Assembly (NCBI GenBank): GCA_030656215.1 | Contig: JAUSOD010000076.1 | Location: forward strand, 24,825 to 88,824 | Source of the DNA: Azoarcus sp. | GTDB lineage: Bacteria > Pseudomonadota > Gammaproteobacteria > Burkholderiales > Rhodocyclaceae | Direction: 5' to 3' | Length of the DNA stretch: 64,000 nt | Shown here: positions 53,577 through 64,000 of the stretch, one piece after another | Position numbering within the stretch: the stretch's first letter is position 1 | Layout of the letters: each line of letters begins with the position of its first letter | Made by a program: the position numbers and the translations under genes | Notes under the pieces: generated by a model | What the model saw: only the letters and a program-made list of their open reading frames with translations | What the model was told of the DNA's origin: nothing | Databases searched by the model: none

Positions 53577-54209
53577 TCAGCGGGCGGTGGCGCCGGTAGT
53601 GGTGGTTTGCGCTGCGCTAGTCTTTTCAGCTGTGTCCGCTGGTGCCTGCAAGGCTGCCAGACGAGTGGAGAGGAAATCGTCCAGCCCTTTCTGTACCAGC
53701 TCAAAGGTTTTCTGGATGCCCGATTCGACCTCGCCCCCGAGCACGCCAAGCCCTTTCAGGATGTCGGCCGCCTCCTGATATCCCTGCTCGAAACCACTGC
53801 GAATCAGCCCCACGAAATCCTTCACCAGGGTCTCCGGATCCTTGCCTGGGTTCTGCGCAGCATAGCTGTCGAAGAAGCCGGTGGAGAGACTGAGAATACG
53901 CCCGGCGGTCGCCTCTGCGGAGTTGTCCTCCCCCATCGCAGACTGCAGCGCATCGACACCTTTGGCCGGTGCGAGCAATTCATTGATCTTGTCGATCGCC
54001 GAGCGGAACAGCAGCGCCTGGCTGTTGTTGCCCGACTGGATCGACACCTGCAATGAGGCCTCGAGGATCCGGGTATTTTGCGCAGTGCGCTGCTCGGCCT
54101 GCGCACCGGCGGCAGTCGTACGGTTCTCACTGCTCACGCCTGCGGCGGACGACTGGCTGCTGCGCTCGACAGCGGTGACGGATTGGGTCGACGACACGGT
54201 GATGGCCAT
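53577..54209 (-). CDS. DUF5610 family protein
   Basis: A 210-residue protein with a Ser/Thr/Ala-rich N-terminus (about 45 residues), a central helical domain ('LFRSAIDKINELLAPAKGVDALQSAMGEDNSAEATAGRILSLSTGFFDSYAAQNPGKDPETLVKDFVGLIRSGFEQGYQEAADIL') and a Thr/Ala-rich tail. This corresponds to DUF5610, frequent in aquatic gammaproteobacteria and Rhodocyclales, of unknown function. It has no signal peptide; low-complexity ends recall secreted flagellar-type or surface proteins. It is divergent from maeB with 234 bp between the starts. Confidence 0.75.
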   Translation of the reverse strand: MAITVSSTQSVTAVERSSQSSAAGVSSENRTTAAGAQAEQRTAQNTRILEASLQVSIQSGNNSQALLFRSAIDKINELLAPAKGVDALQSAMGEDNSAEATAGRILSLSTGFFDSYAAQNPGKDPETLVKDFVGLIRSGFEQGYQEAADILKGLGVLGGEVESGIQKTFELVQKGLDDFLSTRLAALQAPADTAEKTSAAQTTTTGATAR

Positions 54210-54443
54210 TTCGATTCTCCTTACTTGAATTATCGGCGCGCCGGAGAAATACTGGAAACGTCAGGCCGAATGAGGGGCCGGTCTGCTGCGCGTCAGACTG
54301 CCATCCGAGATGGGGCTCGCGCAACCGACCTTGCTCTCAGGCAAGCCTGAACCCGGCGAAAGGATTTCGCAAGGAAGCATTGCAAACATGCGGTGAATAA
54401 CAAGCCGACCATCGGCCACGTCAAACCCAAAGGAGAGCACGTC

Positions 54444-56717
<2,274 letters not shown>

Positions 56718-56861
56718 CTTGCACCACTGAGCATGGCAGGTGGCGCGTTGATCAAGCGCACCACCCGCATCGATGCAAACCCGGGTGCGGCCTCATCCAG
56801 TTCCCCAGATACCGGATCGATGATGCTGCACCCCCTCACCCCCACTGGAAGGAGACAAACC

Positions 56862-57605
<744 letters not shown>

Positions 57606-57609
57606 TGTC

Positions 57610-57640
57610 GTGCTGCACGCTGTACGGTGCTTATGTCAGC
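57610..57640 (+). repeat. 31-bp direct repeat, left copy
   Basis: Begins GTGCTGCACGCTGTACGGT and ends ATGTCAGC. It matches the right copy at 58423-58453 at 27 of 31 positions. The two copies flank the Arg/Asp-rich lipoprotein gene. Confidence 0.85.
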
Positions 57641-57767
57641 CGGAAACCCGCCGTCACAGGTGATTACCTTAAGTAACAGCCGGTGCAGGGCGAATGGCCT
57701 ACCTTGGGGGTGAAGCTGCCCGGAGTCTCCGCCGGAGAACTCCGCAGCCTTACCCGAGAGGCAGGCC

Positions 57768-58418
57768 ATGAGCCGTCAAACCAACACAGGGCGAATCCGC
57801 TGGAGCGCCCCCCTGATTGCCGCGCTGTTACTCAGTGGCTGCGTCGTCGCGCCGATCGATCGCTATGCTTACCAGGAAGAAGTGGTCATCGTCACCCCGG
57901 CACCGCGCATCGAGTATCGGGGCTACCCGCCCGTGGCCGGATATCTCTGGATCGACGGCTACTGGAACCGGGTCGGACAACGCCACCACTGGGTGACCGG
58001 ACGCTGGGCGCCACCCCCAGCCCGCTACCGTGCTCCCGATCGTAGCCGGGATCGCGACCGCGATTACAGCCGCGACCGGGATGACGATCGCAACCATCAC
58101 CGGGACGGCGATCGCGATCGCAAGCGCACTCATGATCGCGATCGCGGCGAACTGCAGAACACGGTCCAGCCAAACGAATACCAGGCGAACACCCGGCGGC
58201 GCGGCAGCGAACACGAGCAGGTTCAGCCGCTGGCCATACAGCCAACGCGTACTCGCGACCTAGCCCGAGAAGACCGGACCGAGCGCGACCGCGTCGCAAC
58301 GCGAGCGCCCGAACCGAATCGCTACCGGAACGAGCGCAATGGCTGGCAGGAACGGCCGCGCCAGCAGGGCGAGACGGGCCGGCGGGGCGAACCGTCCTGG
58401 CGCACTGGAACACGCTAA
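57768..58418 (+). CDS. Arg/Asp-rich lipoprotein with YXWXGXW motif
   Basis: A 216-residue protein: a lipoprotein signal ('LIAALLLSGCVVAPID', lipobox LSGC, acylated Cys at about residue 25), a YXWXGXW segment ('GYLWIDGYWNRVGQRHHWVTGRWAPP') and a tail of repeated Arg-Asp units ('RSRDRDRDYSRDRDDDR...') ending in an Arg-rich region. The YXWXGXW motif is common in small outer-membrane or periplasmic proteins of unknown role. The charged tail is probably disordered. It is flanked by a 31-bp direct repeat, suggesting duplication or insertion of the segment. Confidence 0.75.
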   Translation: MSRQTNTGRIRWSAPLIAALLLSGCVVAPIDRYAYQEEVVIVTPAPRIEYRGYPPVAGYLWIDGYWNRVGQRHHWVTGRWAPPPARYRAPDRSRDRDRDYSRDRDDDRNHHRDGDRDRKRTHDRDRGELQNTVQPNEYQANTRRRGSEHEQVQPLAIQPTRTRDLAREDRTERDRVATRAPEPNRYRNERNGWQERPRQQGETGRRGEPSWRTGTR

Positions 58419-58422
58419 TTTA

Positions 58423-58453
58423 GTGCTGCGCGCTGTACGGTAGTCATGTCAGC
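58423..58453 (+). repeat. 31-bp direct repeat, right copy
   Basis: Begins GTGCTGCGCGCTGTACGGT and ends ATGTCAGC; partner of 57610-57640. It starts 4 bp after the lipoprotein stop. Confidence 0.85.
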
Positions 58454-58649
58454 AACGGCAACGGCCCGCGCAGCCCTTGAGGAACCCATCATGCCCCCTC
58501 CGGGCAAAAGCCGCTGACGGTGCCGCCCCGCAGCGGTGGTGCCGCAAGCGCCGGGCAGGCACAATGGACCATGGTCAAATAAAACGGCCGGTCCGGACGA
58601 GGTTTCCCTTGCGGGCCATATACCTGGCCCTCAACACGGAAATCCGCCG

Positions 58650-59459
58650 ATGATCGAACCCTTGCTGCTGACCTCTGCCCGCATCGTCACGTATGTGAAT
58701 CACCAACCGCTGACCAATGCCAGCGGGTTTTTTTTCGAGCGCGACAAGCGTCTGTTCCTGGTCACGAGCCGGCACGTGCTGTTCGACGGGCCCAGCCAGC
58801 ACAATCCGAACCGCATCGAAATCGAACTGCATATCGACCCGGACAACCTTACCGCTTCGACCGGCTTCTCGATACCGCTTTACCGCGAGGGCGAGAGCCT
58901 CTGGCGCCAGGGCCGCGACACCGCGGGCGCAATCGACGTAGCCGTAATCGAGCTCGACCGCGACGCTCTTCCCCCGAAGACCGTTTACCGTGCCTTCACC
59001 CCCCAGCACCTGCTGGGCCGATTCGACCAGGTGGAGGTTGGCAGCTCGCTGCTGGTAGTGGGATTTCCGCTGGGTTTTCACGATACGCTGACCCATATGC
59101 CGGTGGTACGGCAGGCCATCATCGCCTCGTCGTTCGGACTGCGCTTTCAGGGCAAAGGCTATTTCCTGACCGATGCACGCACCCACCGGGGCACCAGCGG
59201 CGCACCGGTGGTGATGCGGGTTGCCGAGCCCGACGACTTCCTGCAGGGCCTGCCCTGGATGCTGTTGGGCATCCACTCGGCCCGGCTCGACGTCGGCACC
59301 CGCGACCAGGAGCTCGACGAAGCACTCGGGCTGAACTGTGCCTGGTATGCCGACATCCTGCTCACCCTCACAACGAGCGGACCTGGGGCATCCCCTACAG
59401 TTGAGCCCTCACCTGCCCCTGTACCGGAACCTGCACCGGACCCTTCCCTTGACTCTTGA
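58650..59459 (+). CDS. Trypsin-like serine protease domain protein
   Basis: A 269-residue protein with a chymotrypsin/DegP-like peptidase fold. The likely catalytic triad is His in 'FLVTSRHVLFDG', Asp in 'GAIDVAVIELD' and Ser in 'THRGTSGAPVVM'. There is no signal peptide, and the last 25 residues are Pro-rich. It could be a cytoplasmic protease or chaperone-like relative. It is a single gene between the lipoprotein and a small basic protein. The ATG at 58650 is preceded by CGGA. Confidence 0.8.
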   Translation: MIEPLLLTSARIVTYVNHQPLTNASGFFFERDKRLFLVTSRHVLFDGPSQHNPNRIEIELHIDPDNLTASTGFSIPLYREGESLWRQGRDTAGAIDVAVIELDRDALPPKTVYRAFTPQHLLGRFDQVEVGSSLLVVGFPLGFHDTLTHMPVVRQAIIASSFGLRFQGKGYFLTDARTHRGTSGAPVVMRVAEPDDFLQGLPWMLLGIHSARLDVGTRDQELDEALGLNCAWYADILLTLTTSGPGASPTVEPSPAPVPEPAPDPSLDS

Positions 59460-59575
59460 GCCGGTCCCGACCCGCAGCTTTTCATCCTTATTTCTCTTTA
59501 CCCGGTTTCTTCCTGCGCGGCAGCCTATACTGAACCAGCACTCGCGCCCGCAAGTGTTATTCCCGGAGAACGATC

Positions 59576-59701
59576 ATGAGTAAAGGTCAGCAAAACAAGA
59601 AGGAAACCCGAAAACAGCCGGCACTGAGCCCCAAGGAAAAGAAGGCTGCCAAGCAAGCGAAGAAGCATGAGTCCGACGTAAAGCCGATGGTCCCCCATTG
59701 A
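59576..59701 (+). CDS. Small lysine-rich protein (41 aa)
   Basis: A 41-codon ORF, MSKGQQNKKETRKQPALSPK followed by a Lys/Ala stretch and ending KPMVPH. About one residue in four is Lys. The ATG has a good GGAGAA site 6 bp upstream. There is no signal peptide, and the strongly basic composition suggests nucleic-acid or ribosome contact. I have the impression that similar 'MSKG..KK' small proteins occur in other Proteobacteria, but no function is known. The convergent antiporter gene ends 64 bp away. Confidence 0.65.
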   Translation: MSKGQQNKKETRKQPALSPKEKKAAKQAKKHESDVKPMVPH

Positions 59702-59764
59702 GCACCTGGCAGCGGTGACGCCGGGCGGCACCATCCGCCGGCTCGTTCCCCTGCCCGCACGAAG

Positions 59765-61072
59765 CTAGGCTCCGCGCCCCGGCCAGTACCGTCCCATCAT
59801 CGGCTTCACGCTGATGCCGTGGAGCACGATCGATAGCGTCACCACCACCAGGGTCATGTGTATCAGTTCCAGCGCTACCGGCTCCGGCAAGCCGTGCTGG
59901 ATCGCATACATCAGGTAGTAGAGCGAGCCGATCCCGCGCACACCAAACCAGCCAGAGAGCCCCCGGATCCGCCACGAAGTGCGCGTACCGAGCAAACCCA
60001 GGAAGACGCTGACCGGGCGGGCCACCAGGAACAGGAACAAAGCCAGGCCGACGGCCCGCAGGCTCCATGAGTCGATGAACAGGGAGCCACCGACCAGCAG
60101 GATCAACACCACCTCCGACAAGCGCTCAAGGTGCTCCTTGAACATCAGCGACCCCTCGCTGATACCCACCGGCTGCGCCGGCGCAGCAACGCTCGCCTCA
60201 AGCTCCCCATTCGCGCCATGGCCCCCCTGCAGCCTCTCCACCATCTCGGGCGCTGCGCCCGCGAGTTGGCGTTCGGTCTGACGCAGCGCAACGGCGGCAA
60301 AGAACACCGCCAAAAAGCCCCACGCGCTCGCCATCACGCTCAGCCCGTACACCATGCCTATCAAGCCGAGGCCGAGAAAATCGTCCATCAATCCCCAGGC
60401 CGGCTTCCTTGCACGCAACGCATGACCCACCCGCGCCAGCGCGACGCCCCCCACCACCCCGATCACGACCGCGGCAACGGTCGCCCACAGCACGTCCACC
60501 AGCACCCAGCGCAGTCCAAGATCACCCAGCTCGTGCACCCCGAGCAGCCCGAGGCCGAGCATCACAAACGGAAACGCACTACCGTCGTTCATCCCGGCTT
60601 CGCACGTCAGCGTGAAGCGCAGCCGGTCGCGGTCGCCCGGGTGGCGGGTCTGGACGTCGGTTGCCAGCACCGGATCAGTGGGCGCCACGATGGCCCCGAG
60701 CAAGACCGCAGCACCGATCTGCATGCCGAACACCCAGTGCGCAAACGCCGCCACCATCCCCACGGTGAGCATCATCGACGCCGAGGCCAGCAGGATGGGG
60801 GCTCGCCAGCGCGGCAGGCTCACCGGCACCGGCATCTTCACCCCGGCCGCAAACAGCGAGATCAGCACCACCACCTCGGTCAGCACCTCCAGCAGCGCAG
60901 ACTGCTTGAGTGGATTGAAGTGAAACAGCCCGAGCCCGATCGGACCAACGATGATGCCGACCGCCAGATAGACGATGGCCGAGGTAACCGGAAGGCGCTT
61001 GAGGACCGAAGAGGTCAACCCCATCGCCAGCATGAGCGTGCCGACGAGCAGGATCCATTGCGCGTTTGTCAT
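59765..61072 (-). CDS. Cation:proton antiporter (CPA1/NhaP type)
   Basis: A 435-residue membrane protein with about twelve helices. Family motifs: 'AIVYLAVGIIVGPIGLGLFHF', 'LLGAIVAPTDPVLATDVQ' (the transport Asp in 'APTDPVL'), 'CEAGMNDGSAFPFVMLGLGLL' and 'GWFGVRGIGSLYYLMYAI'. It exchanges Na+ or K+ for H+. There is a loop with low complexity around residue 285-300. It might work with the Na+-pumping decarboxylase in Na+ balance. It stands alone, divergent from the following sensor protein. Confidence 0.92.
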   Translation of the reverse strand: MTNAQWILLVGTLMLAMGLTSSVLKRLPVTSAIVYLAVGIIVGPIGLGLFHFNPLKQSALLEVLTEVVVLISLFAAGVKMPVPVSLPRWRAPILLASASMMLTVGMVAAFAHWVFGMQIGAAVLLGAIVAPTDPVLATDVQTRHPGDRDRLRFTLTCEAGMNDGSAFPFVMLGLGLLGVHELGDLGLRWVLVDVLWATVAAVVIGVVGGVALARVGHALRARKPAWGLMDDFLGLGLIGMVYGLSVMASAWGFLAVFFAAVALRQTERQLAGAAPEMVERLQGGHGANGELEASVAAPAQPVGISEGSLMFKEHLERLSEVVLILLVGGSLFIDSWSLRAVGLALFLFLVARPVSVFLGLLGTRTSWRIRGLSGWFGVRGIGSLYYLMYAIQHGLPEPVALELIHMTLVVVTLSIVLHGISVKPMMGRYWPGRGA

Positions 61073-61348
61073 TGCTTCGTTTGTCTCGTATTGTTAGGGG
61101 GCAGTCGCGTGGTCACGGCATCGGCGGGCGGGGGAAACACCGCCACCGGTGCATATGCAGCGCGCGACGAGCGGATGCCGGGCTCGCAGTATCGATGAAA
61201 TCCGGGGGAAGCGGACGGCCGTTTCCTGCCGTTACCGATCGAGTGTGTAATCTGCCATGACCGCGAACCGTCAGAAAGAAGAAAACCCCAAAAAACATCT
61301 AGAATAGTGTGGTCTCTTGTACCGCGCTAACGTTTCCACCAGGGCACC

Positions 61349-64000
61349 ATGACTGACCCAATCCGCCTCGGACTGATGCCGCCCCTGACCGGCATGGTCG
61401 AACTCTACGGCGAGGAGATCGTGCGGGCCGCATGCATTGCCTGCGACGAGATCAACGAACGCGGCGGCATCCTTGGCCGCCCGCTGCAACTGATCGTCGA
61501 AGACGACGGCAGCCTTCCGCTCACTGCCGTTCCGGCGGCCGAGCGGCTGATCCTCGAGCATCGCTGCGTGGCCATCATCGGCAACCTGCTGTCGAACTCG
61601 CGCATTGCGGTTGCCACCCAGGTTGCCGAGCCGAGGCGAATTCCCTATCTGAATTTTTCGTACTATGAGGGCAGTATCTCAGGGCACTACTTTTTCAGCT
61701 TTTCGGCGCTACCGAACCAGCAGATCGACAGGATGATCCCGTCGATGGCAAAGCGCTTCGGCCTCAAGATGTTTTTTGCCGGGCACAACTACGAATGGCC
61801 ACGCGGGTCGATCGACGCCGCCAAGCGGGCGCTGCAGCGTCTCGATGGCGACATCGTCGGCGAAGAGTACCTGTCCATCGATGCAGACCTCGAAGCCATG
61901 GATCACCTGTTGCAGCAGGTGGCCCGCTCTGGTGCTGATGTGTTCGTGCCCTATTTCGCCGGCGAGGCGCAGATCACGTTGCTGAACCGCTTCACCGAGA
62001 TGGGCATGAAGAGCCAGATGGCAGTGGTCGTGGGCGGTTACGACGAGGCGCTGGTGAGCCAGATGGCACCCCACATTCGCGAGGGTTTCTATACCAGCAA
62101 CACCTATTTCATGTCGCTGGACAGCCCCGGGAACCACCATTACCTGCAACGTCTCGCGCGTCAGCCGGGGGTCGATGGAATCTGGCCCCACGGCAACGGG
62201 ATCCTGACCAGCTTTGGCGAAGGCACCTACCTGTGCGTACATGCCTTCGCCAATGCGGTGGTAGCGGCCGGATCGACCGATGCCGATGCACTCGTTGCTG
62301 CGCTGGAAAAGGTCCGGGTCTCAGGGCCTCAAGGCACCGTCGAGATGGACGCAGCCACACATCACGCTGCAGTCAACACCCGCCTGGCGCGGTGCAACGC
62401 CGACGGTACATTCAGTATCGTGGAGCATTTCGGCTGCATTCGCCCCCGGATTCCGGAGCGTTATCGTGGGCTGGCACAGGCACTTCGGCCGGACGAATCT
62501 GCCCCATCACCCAAGCTTACCGCCCGCCTGGCAGCGGACGTCAGGGCGGCGAGAAAGAAGGGCGGCACCGCACAACAGATCCTGTCCGTCGCCGACATGG
62601 CGGTGCTGGCTACCGACGCTCACGGCGTCATTACCGAGTCCAATCGCAGCGCCTGTGTGATGTTTGGCTACTACGATGGAGAACTGCTCGGCAAGTCGGT
62701 GCATGTGCTACTGCCGCCCCATTTCCGCCAGCGCCATGCCGAACTGGTGCAGCAGTTCGTCGCGGGCGAGGAGTCCGAGCGACGGATGGGGGGCCGCAGT
62801 CCGATCACCGGCTACCGCAAGGATGGCAGCTTCTTTCCGCTCGAAGCCTCGATCGCAAAATCCCGCAATGGTGATGACTGGCTGCTGGTCGTCACCATGC
62901 ACGACATCACCGAGCGCATGAAAGCGGAAGAGGAGTTGACCCGACGGGCGACTCATGACGCTCTGACCGGCCTGCCCGGTCGCACCTTGATCCGCGACCG
63001 GATTGCCAGCGCCCTGCTGCGATCGCGCCGCAGCGGCTTGAGCGTCGCCCTGCTGTTCGTGGATCTCGATGGGTTCAAGCTCGTCAACGACACCCATGGC
63101 CATGAAGTCGGCGACCAACTGCTGAAAACGGTTGCGACCAGGCTGATCGGGCAGGTGCGTCCGGGCGACACCGTTGCACGCCTCTCCGGCGACGAGTTTT
63201 TGATCCTGTGCGAGCAGGTGGAGCAACCGGCCGCGATGTCCGTACTGGCCGAGCGGATCAACGATGCCCTGCGTCAGCCGATCGGTGCAGGCGCCTTGCA
63301 GCTGTTCGTCACCGCCAGCGTCGGGGTCGCCATCGGGAGCGGCAGCACGCATTCGGCCGACGATATGTTGCGCGCGGCCGATACGGCAATGTATGCCGCA
63401 AAGGAAAAGGGCCGCGACGGCTGGCAGTTTTTCAACGAGAGCCTGCAGGATACGGCCAAGCAACGGCTATTGATTACCAATGGGCTGCGCACTGCGATCG
63501 AGAACAAGGAACTGTCGCCCCGCTTCCAACCGATCGTCGAGGCAGAAAGCGGCCGCATAGTGGGCGCAGAACTGTTGCTGCGCTGGTTCCCACCCGGCGG
63601 CGAAATCTCGCCGGCAGTGTTTATCCCGATCGCCGAGATGACCGGCGCAATTGTGCCCATCGGCGCCTGGGTGTTCCGCGAGGCCTGCCGTGCCGAGGCA
63701 AACTGGCGCCGGCGCTGGGGCGACAAGGCCCCGTACATCTCGGTCAACGTCTCCGCAAGACAACTGTGCGAGGAGTCGCTGGCCGACGATTTTGCCAACA
63801 CGCTACGCGACACCGGCGCCGACCCTGCGCGACTATTGCTGGAGATCACCGAAACTTCGCTGATGGCCGACGTCGAGACCAATTTGCGTATATTGCGTCG
63901 TCTCGCCGGCCTGGGCTTGCGGGTGGCGGTGGATGATTTCGGTACCGGCTATTCATCGCTCGCACAACTGACCCGCCTCCCGGTCGATGTGCTGAAGATC
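61349..64000 (+). CDS. Substrate-binding-domain PAS-GGDEF-EAL fusion (cut by right edge)
   Basis: 884 codons are visible and the frame stays open at the right edge. Residues 1-375 are an AmiC/UrtA-type periplasmic-binding fold ('IRLGLMPPLTGMVELYGEEIVRAACIACDEINERGGILGRPL', 'VAIIGNLLSNSRIA') but without any signal peptide or membrane helix, so it is probably cytoplasmic, like AmiC. PAS follows (about 410-530, 'VLATDAHGVITESN'), then GGDEF (about 535-700, motif SGDEF) and EAL (from about 720). The EAL motif reads ELL in 'GAELLLRWF', though '[17 protein letters not shown]' is kept. It probably senses a small amide, urea or amino-acid-like ligand and alters cyclic-di-GMP; the degenerate motifs make the catalytic outcome uncertain. 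Confidence 0.85.
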   Translation, partial: MTDPIRLGLMPPLTGMVELYGEEIVRAACIACDEINERGGILGRPLQLIVEDDGSLPLTAVPAAERLILEHRCVAIIGNLLSNSRIAVATQVAEPRRIPYLNFSYYEGSISGHYFFSFSALPNQQIDRMIPSMAKRFGLKMFFAGHNYEWPRGSIDAAKRALQRLDGDIVGEEYLSIDADLEAMDHLLQQVARSGADVFVPYFAGEAQITLLNRFTEMGMKSQMAVVVGGYDEALVSQMAPHIREGFYTSNTYFMSLDSPGNHHYLQRLARQPGVDGIWPHGNGILTSFGEGTYLCVHAFANAVVAAGSTDADALVAALEKVRVSGPQGTVEMDAATHHAAVNTRLARCNADGTFSIVEHFGCIRPRIPERYRGLAQALRPDESAPSPKLTARLAADVRAARKKGGTAQQILSVADMAVLATDAHGVITESNRSACVMFGYYDGELLGKSVHVLLPPHFRQRHAELVQQFVAGEESERRMGGRSPITGYRKDGSFFPLEASIAKSRNGDDWLLVVTMHDITERMKAEEELTRRATHDALTGLPGRTLIRDRIASALLRSRRSGLSVALLFVDLDGFKLVNDTHGHEVGDQLLKTVATRLIGQVRPGDTVARLSGDEFLILCEQVEQPAAMSVLAERINDALRQPIGAGALQLFVTASVGVAIGSGSTHSADDMLRAADTAMYAAKEKGRDGWQFFNESLQDTAKQRLLITNGLRTAIENKELSPRFQPIVEAESGRIVGAELLLRWFPPGGEISPAVFIPIAEMTGAIVPIGAWVFREACRAEANWRRRWGDKAPYISVNVSARQLCEESLADDFANTLRDTGADPARLLLEITETSLMADVETNLRILRRLAGLGLRVAVDDFGTGYSSLAQLTRLPVDVLKI

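Overview
The window is GC-rich, densely packed bacterial DNA with overlapping operons. The gene set is a lanthanide-type PQQ alcohol dehydrogenase, bacterial tetrahydromethanopterin (H4MPT) C1 enzymes, PHB reductase, a Na+-pumping acyl-CoA decarboxylase, DUF2760/Hsp70 pairs and a DUF5610 protein. This points to a facultatively methylotrophic betaproteobacterium, probably Rhodocyclales (Azoarcus/Thauera/Zoogloea-like). The assignment is an inference from gene content; no rRNA is present.

Region 1 (1-8.6 kb) is alcohol oxidation. The start of fhcB (formyltransferase/hydrolase complex) runs off the left edge. A leftward operon then carries xoxF, xoxG, xoxJ, two unrecognised secreted proteins, a zinc MBL-fold hydrolase and a SoxYZ-like carrier. 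It faces a rightward pair, a YVTN beta-propeller and an MxaD-like protein. A near-perfect sigma-54 promoter precedes xoxF. No mxaF-type calcium enzyme is seen.

Region 2 (9-26 kb) is the C1 carrier island. Methylofuran-type genes (mfnD, mfnF, mfnE, mfnB), H4MPT-type biosynthesis genes (beta-RFAP synthase, DHPS-like, DmrB-like flavoprotein, folB, CitG-like, two ATP-grasp proteins, DUF447, HisA-like) and the pathway enzymes fae, mtdB and mch lie in four transcription units. A GAF/AAA+/Fis sigma-54 activator heads one of them. folB, divergent from the activator, has a second sigma-54 promoter. Together these suggest a sigma-54 regulon coupling alcohol oxidation to formaldehyde handling: XoxF makes formaldehyde (or formate); Fae, MtdB and Mch carry C1 units to the Fhc complex. 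A 127-bp tandem repeat built from two REP-like palindromes separates two convergent biosynthesis operons.

Region 3 (26-34.8 kb) is regulatory and housekeeping: an orphan NarL-type response regulator, a Phd-like antitoxin with a zeta-type toxin, a Crp/Fnr regulator, a PAS-GGDEF-EAL protein with an upstream 61-aa small ORF, pirin, a membrane protein coupled to NudC, and an ICMT-family methyltransferase.

Region 4 (34.8-45.8 kb) holds a serine/threonine operon (sdaA, sstT, ltaE) divergent from a GcvA-like LysR regulator, a secreted protein with four peptidoglycan-binding repeats, a four-gene Na+-translocating methylmalonyl-CoA-type decarboxylase, and a parvulin.

Region 5 (45.8-64 kb) holds two Hsp70-like ATPases with a DUF2760 protein, pepD, acylphosphatase, a DUF5610 protein, malic enzyme maeB, phaB, an Arg/Asp-rich lipoprotein flanked by a 31-bp direct repeat, a trypsin-like protease, a 41-aa lysine-rich small protein, a cation/proton antiporter, and a protein (cut by the right edge) fusing a non-exported substrate-binding domain to PAS-GGDEF-EAL.
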